DNA of 19,621 bases from an uncultured Parafilimonas sp. (GCA_937892395.1 CALAGJ010000015.1:1-19621); one strand, 5' to 3'. Shown: positions 7,943-18,098, counted from the stretch's first letter. Notes: generated from the letters alone by a model not told the origin. Translations and numbers: made by a program.

Positions 7943-9979
7943 TTGCTCAGAAAAGAACTCAATATTCAAACTTTTGAAGACTTGTTATGGCATTTCCCAT
8001 TCAGACATATTGATAAAACCCGCATTTCCACCATAGCTGCTGCTCTTCAGGAAACTGATTATGTTTTAATAAAAGGCAACATCAGGTACATAGAACTCTT
8101 TGGGGAGCGTCATACCAAAAGATTAACCGCAGATGTAACGGATGCCACAGGCACTATTGAGCTTATTTGGTTTCAAGGCATAGCCAGAATGCAAGAAATT
8201 TTGCAGGAAGGGCGTACTTACATAGTGTGGGGGAAACTGTCTCAATTCAATGGAAAACCTCAAATAAGCCATCCGGAAATTGAATTATTTGAAGCCGAAA
8301 CAGGAACAAAAAAATATCTGGAACCAGTATATCCCAGTACCGAAAAATTAAAGTCAAGAGGGTTAAACAATAGAGCGATTGGTAAATTGACGAGTGCATT
8401 ATTGGCCCAGATTCATGAAAAAGAAATAATAGAAATATTGCCCCTCAATATCATTCAAGATTTGAAATTAAATGGACGTTATCAATCCATAGTGAATATG
8501 CATTTTCCGCCTTCGGCAAATGATTTTGCGGCAGCTCAAAAAAGACTAAAATTCGAAGAACTATTTCTGGCACAATTAAAAATGCTGAGCATAAAAAACA
8601 ACAGAAAATTGGCCAGTAGAGGATTTGTATTTGAAAAAGTTGGTCAATATTTTACCAATTTTTATAATCAATATATGCCATTTGAATTGACCGGAGCTCA
8701 AAAAAAAGTAATACGCGAAATAAGAAATGATACTGCTACAGGCCATCAAATGAATCGACTGCTACAAGGCGATGTGGGAAGTGGGAAAACAGTGGTGGCA
8801 CTCATCATCATGCTCATAGCCGCAGATAATCATTTTCAAAGTTGCCTCATGGCACCCACTGAAATTCTTGCTGTGCAGCACTTTCAGAGTTTGAAAGAAT
8901 TGTTAGAAGAAATGCCATTGAATATTGCTCTACTCACGGGCAATACAAAATCAGCAGAAAGGAAAAAAATTCTGAGGGATTTATTAGAAGGAAATATTCA
9001 TCTTTTAATAGGCACACATAGTTTAATTGAAGATACAGTTCAATTTAAAAATCTGGGTCTTGCTATCATTGATGAGCAACACAGATTTGGTGTAGAACAA
9101 AGAGGAAAACTTTGGAAAAAAAATAATCCACCACCACATGTGTTAGTCATGACGGCCACACCCATACCACGTACACTGGCCATGAGCATATATGGAGATT
9201 TGGATTATAGTGTGATTGATGAATTGCCTCCCGGCCGCAAGCCGATTCAAACCGTGCATCGATTTGATAATAAAAGAGCAGGTGTAATGGATTTTATAAA
9301 GGAAGAAATAGCAAAAGGGAGACAAGCCTATATCATTTATCCACTCATTGAGGAAAGCGAAAAATTAGACTATGAAAATCTCATGGCTGGATATGAACTG
9401 GTAAAAACTTTTTTTCCAGAGCATTTGTTTAATATCAGTATGGTACATGGACGGATGAAGCAGGATCAGAAAAATACCAATATGCAGCGCTTTGTTTCTA
9501 ATGACACTCATATTATGGTGAGTACGACTGTAATAGAAGTAGGTGTAAATGTACCCAATGCTTCTGTAATGGTAATAGAAAGTGCAGAAAAATTTGGCCT
9601 ATCAACCCTACACCAATTGAGGGGAAGGGTAGGAAGAGGAAGCGACAACAGCTATTGCATATTGTTAACTCCTTATCAAATCAGTAAGGATGCAAAGCAA
9701 CGTATGTCTGTAATGACAAGTACAACAGATGGTTTTGTAATTGCAGAAAAAGATATGGAACTACGTGGTCCGGGAGACATGGAAGGTACAAGACAAAGTG
9801 GTGCGTTAAACTTTAAGCTGGCAAGCATTGTCCATGACAAAGAATTACTTGAATTGGCAAAAAAATATGCGGATATGTTAATAATATCAGACCCCGGTTT
9901 ACAGAGCGAAGTACATACTAACTTGCATCAATATCTCAGCAAATATGTAAACCTCAATCAGTTTGGACATATCTCCTAA
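7943..9979 (+). CDS. recG: ATP-dependent DNA helicase RecG
   Basis: RecG unwinds and regresses stalled replication forks and branched recombination intermediates. The N-terminal wedge/OB domain (YVLIKGNIRYIELFG, then ELIWFQGI) fills about residues 40-130. Superfamily 2 helicase motifs follow: LLQGDVGSGKT (Walker A, about 274-284), DEQHRFG (DEQH box, about 376), MTATPIPRTLA, STTVIEVGVNVPNASVMVIE, QLRGRVGRG, and the RecG-typical ELRGPGDMEGTRQSG. The start given is a TTG, the first usual initiation codon in the frame. The conserved N-terminus (TPIEYLKGVGPVKGELL) is encoded upstream of it, from about 7898, with the frame open back to a TAA at 7859-7861 and no ATG, GTG or other TTG in that stretch. 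The real start may be a rare codon such as ATA at 7889 or ATC at 7871. With that extension the length is about 696-702, matching the family. Confidence 0.93.
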   Translation: MLRKELNIQTFEDLLWHFPFRHIDKTRISTIAAALQETDYVLIKGNIRYIELFGERHTKRLTADVTDATGTIELIWFQGIARMQEILQEGRTYIVWGKLSQFNGKPQISHPEIELFEAETGTKKYLEPVYPSTEKLKSRGLNNRAIGKLTSALLAQIHEKEIIEILPLNIIQDLKLNGRYQSIVNMHFPPSANDFAAAQKRLKFEELFLAQLKMLSIKNNRKLASRGFVFEKVGQYFTNFYNQYMPFELTGAQKKVIREIRNDTATGHQMNRLLQGDVGSGKTVVALIIMLIAADNHFQSCLMAPTEILAVQHFQSLKELLEEMPLNIALLTGNTKSAERKKILRDLLEGNIHLLIGTHSLIEDTVQFKNLGLAIIDEQHRFGVEQRGKLWKKNNPPPHVLVMTATPIPRTLAMSIYGDLDYSVIDELPPGRKPIQTVHRFDNKRAGVMDFIKEEIAKGRQAYIIYPLIEESEKLDYENLMAGYELVKTFFPEHLFNISMVHGRMKQDQKNTNMQRFVSNDTHIMVSTTVIEVGVNVPNASVMVIESAEKFGLSTLHQLRGRVGRGSDNSYCILLTPYQISKDAKQRMSVMTSTTDGFVIAEKDMELRGPGDMEGTRQSGALNFKLASIVHDKELLELAKKYADMLIISDPGLQSEVHTNLHQYLSKYVNLNQFGHIS

Positions 9980-10000
9980 AAGTATCAGCAATATTTGTAT

Positions 10001-13000
10001 ATGAGTATCGTTAAGCATAATGAAAAACATCAGAAAGTGAATGTAAACTTACAAAGTGGCTTGAAAAATATTTATCCTGTTTTCCTAATTATATTTTCCC
10101 TATTCATTGTATCTACCTCCACACAGGCACAATATCTGGACTTTGTAGAAAATAAAGGTCAATGGGACAAAGCAGCAGATTTTATGAGTGATTTCGGTGG
10201 AGGTGCCGTTTTTCTAAAACAAAATGGTTACAGAGTTTTACTGCATGACAAAGCAGATCTCGAAAAAATTGCAAACTACTACGGGCATGGAGAGAAAGTA
10301 GGTACACTCGGCAAGTCTTTTATACAAAATGAAAAACTTCTGCTAAGAAGTCATGTGTATGAAGTCAATTTTTTAAATGCTTTAACCAATCTAAAACCCG
10401 AACCGGAAAAATATACAGGTACTTACAATAATTATTTTTCCGGAACAGATTCTTCACATTGGGCTGGTAACTGCAAAATATATAATGCCGTAAAATATAA
10501 AAATCTCTATAAAAATATTGATATCAGATACTATGCAAATGAGGGCCAACTGAAATATGATCTGGTGGTAAACCCCGGCGCAGACCTGAGTCAACTTGCA
10601 CTACAGTTTACAGGCATGGATGGCTTGGAATTAAATAAAACAGGAAACTTAGTCATAAAAACCAGCGTTGGCGATGCTTACGAGTTAAAACCCTACGTAT
10701 ATCAATTAGTAAACGGCTTAAAGAAAAAAGTAGCTGCAAAATATGATGTAGATAAAGCAAAAAAAATTATCCGTTTTGCTTTGGACAAGTACGATAAAAA
10801 TACCACACTCATTATAGATCCAGCCTTAATATTTGCCACATTTACAGGAAGCAAGTCAGACAATTGGGGATACACGGCTACTTATGATAACGATGGCAAT
10901 TTTTATGCAGGTGGCATTACGTTTGGAAAAAATTATCCTGCAACGATTGGGGCTTATTCAACAAATTTTGGAGGTGGAGATGATATGTCTGATGGCTTGG
11001 GTGGATATGATATTGCTATCATGAAATTTAGTTCCAATGGTGCACAAAGAATGTTCGCTACTTATTTGGGAAGTTCTGGCAAAGAGCAACCACATAGCAT
11101 GATAGTGGACAATGCAGGAAATCTTATAGTATCGGGAAGAACAAGCTCAAAAACATTTCCCCAAACAAAAGCACCTTTTGGCCCAGGTGGTGATTTTGAT
11201 ATACTCATTTCAAAATTAAGTGCAGATGGCTCCAAATTATTAAGCAGCATCCTCGTGGGTGGTACAGGATCCGATGGTGTAAACTCTACCCCAAAATATA
11301 GCGGAAATGCAACTGTTACAGCTACAAATAGAAACTATGGGGATGATGCCCGTAGTGAAGTAATTACAGACAGAGCTGATAATATTTTTTTAGCTTCTTG
11401 TACCCGTTCGGGAAATTTTCCAACAACAGCAAATGCTTTTGACAAAAGCCTTTCTGGTAATCAGGATGGCGTATATATGAAGCTCACCCCAAATATGGAT
11501 GTATTAGCTTCTACCTATCTGGGAGGAAATAATGAAGATGCCGCTTTTGTCTTGGCCATCAATCCTTTTACGTCCAATGTTTTTATTGCTGGTGCCACAA
11601 GTAGTAAAGATTTTGCAAAAAACGGCAGCTCAAATGGTCCGATAATTTTTGGAAATGCAAGCCCCGGTGGGGATGGAGATGGTTTTGTATCTGAACTAAA
11701 CCAAGAAGGTAGCTCAAATTTTCGAACCGCATATATAGGTGGACCAGGTGCTGATGTTATATATGGTATTCAATTTGACAAGTTAGGATTGCTTTATGTA
11801 ATGGGCACTACTACCGGTACTTTACAAGTAATAAATGCAAATTTTAGTCAGAATGGAGGCAAGCAATTTATCACAAAACTTTCCCCTGATTTTAGTTCGG
11901 TAATCTATTCCACAAATTTTGGAAGTGGCCGCCCTGAACCAGACATTTCTCCCACAGCATTTTTAGTGGATGTGTGTGAAAATGTATATGTATCAGGATG
12001 GGGTGGCAAAACTAATGGAGGATTTTCAGGAGGTAGTACATCAGGATTAACAGTAACTCAGGATGCCATTATCAATTTTACAGATGGTAGTGATTTTTAT
12101 TTTTTTGTATTAAACAGAGATGCTACCAATCAGTTATATGGAACTTTTTTTGGCAGTGATGCCAGAAAAGATCCGGGTACTTTTGGAGACCATGTGGATG
12201 GGGGCACCAGTCGCTTTGATAAGCGTGGGGTAATTTATCAAGCTGTATGCGCCAATTGCGGCAGAGCCGGCACATTCCCTACTACTGCTGGTGTGTGGAG
12301 CCCAGGTAATCAATCTCAGGAGGGTTCATTGTGTAATGAAGCTGCTATCAAAATTGCTTTTCAACTTACGGGTGTAAGTGCAGACATTAGCTCCTCTATA
12401 AATGGCATACCAAGAGATACTTCCGGTTGTGTACCACTGACAGTAGCTTTTGAAGATTTAGTTGCGTTGGGTACCAGTTATGAATGGGATTTTGGGGATG
12501 GTTCTCCGTCAGTTATTACAACAACTCAAAACACCACTCATACCTTCAATACCATTGGCACTTTTAGGGTAAGACTCATCAGCACAGACCTCACAAAATG
12601 TTATCCAAAAGACACTTCCTATCTCAATATAAAAGTAGGAGATAACGAAGCATTCCCGGGCTTTACAAATCTTCGCTTACCACCATGTCAAGATTTAAGT
12701 TATCAATTTACAAATACTTCAATACCCCCCACAGGGCTTAGTTTTAATAACACCATTTTTAGATGGGATTTTGGTGATAATACAGCCCCAGTTACCACCA
12801 ATGCTGCAACTGTCAATCACCAATATGCGGCTCCCGGCATTTATAATGTCAAATTATTTATGACTGACCCGGCTTTTTGTAATTCTCCGGATTCTGTTAC
12901 ACAACAACTAAGAGTAGCGGCCACATTAAAAGCCAATTTTATAACACCTCTAAATGGATGTGTTCCTTACACTGCAAGTTTTATAAATAATTCGGCTGGA

Positions 13001-13702
13001 GGACAACAATTTAATTGGGATTTTGGAGATGGCGGCACATCCACTGATGAAACACCCACACATTTATATACTTCTAGTGGTAGCTACACAATAAAATTAG
13101 TTGTAAGGGATAATTCCACTTGCAATCCAATTGATAGTATAGAAACAGTTATTACAGTAAGAAGTAGTCCATTAGCATCTTTTTCATTTACACCTTCTAC
13201 AGATCCGTTGCCAATCAATACACCCACAACTTTTATCAATGAATCCACCGATGGTGTACGTTTCTTCTGGGATTTTGGTGATGGTACCACTCTGCTATCC
13301 AGCAGCAAAATAGAACCCATCGTACATCAATATGGAGTAGGTGGAAAATACAAAGCCTGCTTAACTGTAACCAGTAGTTTTGGCTGTACAGATGACACCT
13401 GTCAAGAAGTAGGTACTGCTGTAAATGCTGTAGTGGATGTACCCAATGCTTTTACGCCAAATGGGGATGGCGTAAATGATTATGTACGTGTATTTGCTTT
13501 CGGAGTGAAATCAATGAACTGGCGCATTTTCAATCGCTTTGGTCAGTTGGTATTTCAAACAACAGATATGAATGCCATTTGGGACGGTACATTTGAAGGG
13601 GAAGCTCAGCCGCAGGAAGTGTATAGTTATGTACTCGACCTTTTATTTTTTGGAAAAGATAAACCTGAACAGAAACGTGGAGATATAACATTACTACGAT
13701 GA
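10001..13702 (+). CDS. Large secreted PKD-domain protein with N-terminal ENKGQW/SBBP propeller and type B T9SS sorting domain
   Basis: This 1233-residue protein has a signal peptide ending near STQA (residue 43). The mature N-terminus carries the FVENKGQW motif (about 48-55), typical of the domain preceding SBBP-type beta-propeller repeats. Propeller-like blades run from about 280 to 780, with recurring phrases such as ATYLGSSGKEQ, STYLGGNNEDAAF and YGTFFGSDARKD. Four PKD domains follow, with WDFGDG/N cores at about 829, 922, 1006 and 1090; two open with GCVP. The C-terminus from about 1149 (NAFTPNGDGVNDYVRVF, WRIFNRFGQLVF, WDGTFEG) is the gliding-motility-associated type B T9SS sorting domain. 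I infer a cell-surface or secreted adhesin-like protein, although its ligand is unknown. The frame could start at a TTG at 9995, but the ATG two codons later is preferred. It lies 21 bases after recG, and its stop overlaps the next start. Confidence 0.92.
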   Translation: MSIVKHNEKHQKVNVNLQSGLKNIYPVFLIIFSLFIVSTSTQAQYLDFVENKGQWDKAADFMSDFGGGAVFLKQNGYRVLLHDKADLEKIANYYGHGEKVGTLGKSFIQNEKLLLRSHVYEVNFLNALTNLKPEPEKYTGTYNNYFSGTDSSHWAGNCKIYNAVKYKNLYKNIDIRYYANEGQLKYDLVVNPGADLSQLALQFTGMDGLELNKTGNLVIKTSVGDAYELKPYVYQLVNGLKKKVAAKYDVDKAKKIIRFALDKYDKNTTLIIDPALIFATFTGSKSDNWGYTATYDNDGNFYAGGITFGKNYPATIGAYSTNFGGGDDMSDGLGGYDIAIMKFSSNGAQRMFATYLGSSGKEQPHSMIVDNAGNLIVSGRTSSKTFPQTKAPFGPGGDFDILISKLSADGSKLLSSILVGGTGSDGVNSTPKYSGNATVTATNRNYGDDARSEVITDRADNIFLASCTRSGNFPTTANAFDKSLSGNQDGVYMKLTPNMDVLASTYLGGNNEDAAFVLAINPFTSNVFIAGATSSKDFAKNGSSNGPIIFGNASPGGDGDGFVSELNQEGSSNFRTAYIGGPGADVIYGIQFDKLGLLYVMGTTTGTLQVINANFSQNGGKQFITKLSPDFSSVIYSTNFGSGRPEPDISPTAFLVDVCENVYVSGWGGKTNGGFSGGSTSGLTVTQDAIINFTDGSDFYFFVLNRDATNQLYGTFFGSDARKDPGTFGDHVDGGTSRFDKRGVIYQAVCANCGRAGTFPTTAGVWSPGNQSQEGSLCNEAAIKIAFQLTGVSADISSSINGIPRDTSGCVPLTVAFEDLVALGTSYEWDFGDGSPSVITTTQNTTHTFNTIGTFRVRLISTDLTKCYPKDTSYLNIKVGDNEAFPGFTNLRLPPCQDLSYQFTNTSIPPTGLSFNNTIFRWDFGDNTAPVTTNAATVNHQYAAPGIYNVKLFMTDPAFCNSPDSVTQQLRVAATLKANFITPLNGCVPYTASFINNSAGGQQFNWDFGDGGTSTDETPTHLYTSSGSYTIKLVVRDNSTCNPIDSIETVITVRSSPLASFSFTPSTDPLPINTPTTFINESTDGVRFFWDFGDGTTLLSSSKIEPIVHQYGVGGKYKACLTVTSSFGCTDDTCQEVGTAVNAVVDVPNAFTPNGDGVNDYVRVFAFGVKSMNWRIFNRFGQLVFQTTDMNAIWDGTFEGEAQPQEVYSYVLDLLFFGKDKPEQKRGDITLLR

Positions 13703-14742
13703 AAACACAAAATAGAATTGCACATCACCTTGGATTAGTAAGTGGATTATTACTACATATATTATTTGCTTTTACACTCCTTGGTCAAGACTTACACTAT
13801 TCACAATATTTTAATGCACCACTACTTACAAACCCTGCAAATACAGGCTTTGAACCCGGCTCTGATTGGCGTATAGGAGCAAACTATCGCAATCAATGGG
13901 CTGGTGTATTGACAAATCCCTATCAAACCTTTGGTGTATGGGGAGATGCACAATTATTTAATGAGCGCTTTGAAACTGGTTGGGCTGGTGCAGGTGGTTA
14001 TATTTTAAGAGATGCGGCTGGCAGTGGAAACCTAAGTTCTACACGCATTGTAGCTTCAGCAGCTTATCACCAATTATTAGGTTATTCCAGCTTGCTCAGT
14101 GGGGGTTTCAGCATTGGTGCAGTCAACAAAAGAATTGATTTGAGCAAACTCACATTTGTAAATCAGTGGAGCGGACAATTTTTTGATATTACTATACCAA
14201 GTGGAGAAACATTTTCAAATTCATCAGTGTGGTATGCAGACCTTTCCCTCGGTTTAAACTATGCTTATTTCCCAAGTGAAAGAGCCTACCTAAATGCAGG
14301 TATAAGTATCAATCATATCAACAGACCCAATGAATCCTTTTTCTCAAATAGCATTGTTGATACCAGGGTGCCACAGCGTTTCAATTTTTTTGCAAATGCA
14401 AGTTTTAAAATACAAAATCAATGGATTATTAGTCCTAATATTTATTATAGTGGTGTAAAAAATAACCGTGAAATTGTAGGAGGTGTAAATGCCCGGTATA
14501 ACCTAAGTGGTGATGGCTCAAAGCAAGTGTTGGCAGGCGTTTACTACCGATTGGAAGATGCCATCATTCCTATGGCAGGTTTTTCTATCAACAACTTTGA
14601 TATTATGGTAAATTATGATGCCACATCTATGAATAGTAGAAACCTCAGTCAGACAAGAGGTGCGTATGAAATATCACTAATAAAGCGTGGCGTTTTCAAT
14701 AGCTTTAGTACCAGTACAAAATGTCCGTTGGTAAGGTTTTAA
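13699..14742 (+). CDS. PorP/SprF-family type IX secretion outer-membrane protein
   Basis: This 347-residue protein has a signal peptide (cleavage near LLGQ, residues 27-30). The mature start DLHYSQYFNAPLLTNPA is the hallmark of the PorP/SprF family: QDxHFSQFxxxPxxxNPA. The rest alternates short amphipathic strands and turns (GLNYAYFPSERAYLNAGISI, NPYQTFGVWGDAQLF) ending in an aromatic-rich C-terminus (CPLVRF), as expected for an outer-membrane beta-barrel. In Flavobacterium johnsoniae, SprF is needed for secretion or surface attachment of SprB, a protein with a type B sorting domain. Here the gene starts inside the stop codon of a type B cargo (ATGA, 13699-13702), so translational coupling and a dedicated cargo-partner role are likely. 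It is one of many PorP-like paralogues typical of these genomes, not necessarily PorP itself. It ends 2 bases from the convergent icmF stop. Confidence 0.92.
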   Translation: MKTQNRIAHHLGLVSGLLLHILFAFTLLGQDLHYSQYFNAPLLTNPANTGFEPGSDWRIGANYRNQWAGVLTNPYQTFGVWGDAQLFNERFETGWAGAGGYILRDAAGSGNLSSTRIVASAAYHQLLGYSSLLSGGFSIGAVNKRIDLSKLTFVNQWSGQFFDITIPSGETFSNSSVWYADLSLGLNYAYFPSERAYLNAGISINHINRPNESFFSNSIVDTRVPQRFNFFANASFKIQNQWIISPNIYYSGVKNNREIVGGVNARYNLSGDGSKQVLAGVYYRLEDAIIPMAGFSINNFDIMVNYDATSMNSRNLSQTRGAYEISLIKRGVFNSFSTSTKCPLVRF

Positions 14743-14744
14743 TC

Positions 14745-17700
14745 CTACATATTTCTTCTATACTGCCCCCCTACTTCATACAATGCATTTGTAATTTGAC
14801 CTAAGGAACAATACCGCACCGTATCCATCAATTTGGCAAAAAGATTTTCATTATTTATAGCCGCTTGTTGTAGTTCTTTCAGTTTGGCTGCACTGATTGC
14901 TTTGTTATACTCATGAAAGGATTTTACATTCTCTATTTGTTGCTCTTTTTCCTCAGTCGTACTTCTAATCACTTCCCCGGGAACAATCGTGGGGCTTCCA
15001 TTCTTATTCAAAAAAGTATTCACACCCACCAATGGCAGTTCTCCTGTATGTTTCTGTTGTTCGTAGAAAAGACTTTCCTCTTGTATCTTATTTCTTTGAT
15101 ACATCCGCTCCATTGCGCCAAGCACTCCTCCCCTTTCTGTTATTCGGTCAAATTCTGCCAGCACTGCCTGCTCTACCAAATCTGTCATTTCTTCAATCAA
15201 AAAACTGCCTTGTATAAAATTCTCTGTTTTGGCACTGCCCAGTTCCCTGTTAATGATAAGTTGTATGGCCATTGCCCTGCGTACACTCTCCTCTGTAGGG
15301 GTTGTAATGGCTTCATCATAAGCATTGGTATGTAGGCTATTACAATTATCGTAAATGGCATACAAAGCCTGAAGCGTGGTGCGTATATCATTAAAATCAA
15401 TTTCCTGCGCATGCAGGCTTCTACCACTGGTTTGAATATGATATTTTAGTTTCTGACTTCTGTCATTGCCCTTATACTTTTGCTTTATGGCCTTAGCCCA
15501 TATCCGTCTTGCTACCCTGCCAATTACACTGTATTCCGCATCCATACCATTGCTAAAAAAGAAAGAAAGGTTTGGTGCAAAATCGTCAATATGCATACCA
15601 CGGCTCAGGTAGTATTCCACATAGGTAAAACCATTTGCCAAGGTAAAGGCAAGCTGAGTAATGGGGTTGGCACCTGCTTCCGCTATATGATATCCACTTA
15701 TGCTAACACTATAAAAATTGCGCACTTTTTCCTGGATAAAATATTCTTGCACATCGCCCATCAATTTTAGGGCAAACTCTGTGGAGAAAATACAAGTATT
15801 TTGTGCTTGATCTTCCTTTAAAATATCTGCCTGCACTGTGCCACGCACCTGCTGTAGTGCAGTTTGACGGCATTGTTCATAAACATCAGCAGGCAGCACA
15901 TCAGCGCCGCTCATGCCAAGTAGCAGCAAACCTAAACCATCATTGCCTTCAGGCAATCTTTCCGGTGCCGCAGGATTATAATAAATAGGCTTATTGCTAT
16001 GTGCATATTTTGCAGCAAACAGTGCTGCAACCTTAGCTTCCAATCCAAGTTCTTTTATTTTCTTTTCACATTGCTGATCAATAGCTGCATTCATAAAAAA
16101 TGCAAGCAGCATAGGAGCTGGCCCATTTATCGTCATACTTACGGATGTGTTTGGCGCACACAAGTCAAAACCACTATACAATTTTTTTGCATCATCCACC
16201 GTGGCTATGCTCACTCCACTATTGCCCACTTTGCCATATATATCAGGTCTGTAAGCGGGGTCTTCCCCATAGAGCGTTACGCTATCAAATGCAGTACTCA
16301 ATCGTTTTGCAGGCTGGCCCACACTCACATAGTGAAATCTTTTATTGGTACGCTCCGGGCATCCCTCACCTGCAAACATTCTGGTAGGATCCTCTCCTTC
16401 CCGCTTTAGCGGAAATACACCTGCCGTAAAGGGAAAAGAACCAGGCAGATTTTCTTGCAACTGCCAGGTAAGTATATCGCCCCAATCCTTGTATTTTGGC
16501 AAGACAACTTTTGGAATTTTTGTACCGCTCAAAGACAGTGTTATCAATGGTTGTTTGATTACTTTATCCCTTACCTGATATTCAAAAAATTCTTTACTAA
16601 ATTGTTGTTTTACCTGCTGCCAGTTATCTAAAAGTTGCACAGATTCAGGATGTAATTTGCTTTTCAGCGTTTCAAAAACCTGCTGTAATCCATCTTGATG
16701 CAAGATTTTATTCTTGAGCACTACGTGCAATGCATAGCATTGAGTGGCTATGGCTGCCTGCTCTTTTACCCATGCATCATAGTTTCTGTTATTGTCTGCA
16801 ATTTCAGACAGATACCTTACCCGGCTTGAAGGGATAACGGCTTGGGATACTTTTGCCGTTTCGCTAAATACGATTTTGCCAAAAGATACCTTGCATTTGT
16901 CTTGCACTTTGTGCATCAATAAACTAAACAAATGATTCACTCCATCATCATTAAACTTACTGGCCATTGTACCAATAATGGGCAAATCCTTATCGGCTGC
17001 TTCCCATAGTTTATGATTGCGTTTATATTGTTTGCGCACATCTGCCAAAGCATCTAATGCACCTGCCTTATCAAATTTGTTGATGCAAACCAGGTCAGCA
17101 TAATCCAACATATTTATTTTCTCTAATTGAGATGCGGCGCCATATTCCGGCGTCATTACATACATACTCACATCAGAAAAATCGAGGATACTTGCATCAC
17201 TCTGGCCCACTCCGGCACTTTCTAATAGGATACAATCAAATGCAGCGGCACGGCATACTGCAATTGCATCTTTTACTGCTGTGCTTAATGCTGTGTTATC
17301 ATCTCTAGTGGCTAAACTGCGCATATAAGCTCTGGGGTGAGAAATACTGTTCATACGAATACGATCACCCAATAATGCACCACCCGTTTTTTTCTTAGAT
17401 GGATCTACGGAAATAACCGCAATTGTTTTATCCTCAAAATTGTTCAGAAACCTTCTTACAATTTCATCCGTTACAGACGATTTACCTGCACCCCCTGTAC
17501 CTGTAATACCTATTACCGGAGGTACAAAATCTTTAGCATGAATATTTTTTATTTCAGTTAAAATATCAGAGTTGCTGCCCCCATTTTCCACCTGAGTGAT
17601 GGCCCTTGCTATTCTCCTTATATCCTTTAATTCATCCAAAGGAAGTTTACCATTCCAGGCATGTTTATCCAAGGCTTGTACAGAGGTTTTAATTACATCT

Positions 17701-18098
17701 GCTATCATACCTTCTAGCCCCATTTTTCTACCATCATCCGGACTATAAATTTTTGTAATGCCATAGTGATGTAACTCTTCAATTTCCTGTGGAAGAATCG
17801 TACCACCTCCACCTCCAAATATTTTTATATGACCACAACCACTCTCATCCAATAAGTCTTTCATATATTTAAAAAACTCCACATGCCCGCCTTGATAGCT
17901 AGTTATAGCTATGGCATGTGCGTCTTCTTCAATAGCGCATTCTACTATTTCCTTCACGCTTCTGTTATGCCCCAAGTGTATGATTTCCGCACCCAAACTC
18001 TGCATAATTCTTCGCATTATATTTATGGCAGCATCATGCCCATCAAATAAAGATGCCGCTGTTACTATCCGTATTTTGCCCGTAGCTATATCACTCAT
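14745..18098 (-). CDS. icmF: Fused isobutyryl-CoA mutase (IcmF): B12 domain, MeaB-like GTPase and mutase in one chain
   Basis: IcmF interconverts isobutyryl-CoA and n-butyryl-CoA with adenosylcobalamin, and some members also act on pivalyl- or isovaleryl-CoA. The 1117-residue length is normal for the fusion. Residues ~8-140 form the B12-binding domain with SLFDGHDAAINIMRR, whose His21 is the expected cobalt ligand, and a glycine run (FGGGGG). Residues ~190-420 are a MeaB/ArgK-type P-loop GTPase chaperone: GTGGAGKSSVTDE (Walker A), SVDPSKKKTGGALLGDR, ESAGVGQSD, and NKFD near 340. A linker leads to the mutase TIM barrel from about 520, with AGVFPLKREGEDPTRMFAGE, DSVTLYGEDPAYRPDIYGK and SISGYHIAEAGANPITQ. 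The mutase motifs fit IcmF rather than methylmalonyl-CoA mutase; substrate preference beyond that is inference. It is transcribed from its own upstream region, where a -7 box and two palindromes are visible. Confidence 0.94.
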   Translation of the reverse strand: MSDIATGKIRIVTAASLFDGHDAAINIMRRIMQSLGAEIIHLGHNRSVKEIVECAIEEDAHAIAITSYQGGHVEFFKYMKDLLDESGCGHIKIFGGGGGTILPQEIEELHHYGITKIYSPDDGRKMGLEGMIADVIKTSVQALDKHAWNGKLPLDELKDIRRIARAITQVENGGSNSDILTEIKNIHAKDFVPPVIGITGTGGAGKSSVTDEIVRRFLNNFEDKTIAVISVDPSKKKTGGALLGDRIRMNSISHPRAYMRSLATRDDNTALSTAVKDAIAVCRAAAFDCILLESAGVGQSDASILDFSDVSMYVMTPEYGAASQLEKINMLDYADLVCINKFDKAGALDALADVRKQYKRNHKLWEAADKDLPIIGTMASKFNDDGVNHLFSLLMHKVQDKCKVSFGKIVFSETAKVSQAVIPSSRVRYLSEIADNNRNYDAWVKEQAAIATQCYALHVVLKNKILHQDGLQQVFETLKSKLHPESVQLLDNWQQVKQQFSKEFFEYQVRDKVIKQPLITLSLSGTKIPKVVLPKYKDWGDILTWQLQENLPGSFPFTAGVFPLKREGEDPTRMFAGEGCPERTNKRFHYVSVGQPAKRLSTAFDSVTLYGEDPAYRPDIYGKVGNSGVSIATVDDAKKLYSGFDLCAPNTSVSMTINGPAPMLLAFFMNAAIDQQCEKKIKELGLEAKVAALFAAKYAHSNKPIYYNPAAPERLPEGNDGLGLLLLGMSGADVLPADVYEQCRQTALQQVRGTVQADILKEDQAQNTCIFSTEFALKLMGDVQEYFIQEKVRNFYSVSISGYHIAEAGANPITQLAFTLANGFTYVEYYLSRGMHIDDFAPNLSFFFSNGMDAEYSVIGRVARRIWAKAIKQKYKGNDRSQKLKYHIQTSGRSLHAQEIDFNDIRTTLQALYAIYDNCNSLHTNAYDEAITTPTEESVRRAMAIQLIINRELGSAKTENFIQGSFLIEEMTDLVEQAVLAEFDRITERGGVLGAMERMYQRNKIQEESLFYEQQKHTGELPLVGVNTFLNKNGSPTIVPGEVIRSTTEEKEQQIENVKSFHEYNKAISAAKLKELQQAAINNENLFAKLMDTVRYCSLGQITNALYEVGGQYRRNM

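Noticed and set aside
14913..15335. 140-codon open frame antisense to icmF
   Set aside because: It is cysteine- and histidine-rich without domain resemblance, lying wholly inside a highly conserved gene. It is a shadow frame.
15999..16409. 136-codon open frame antisense to icmF
   Set aside because: It is also fully inside the conserved mutase domain and has no family signal.
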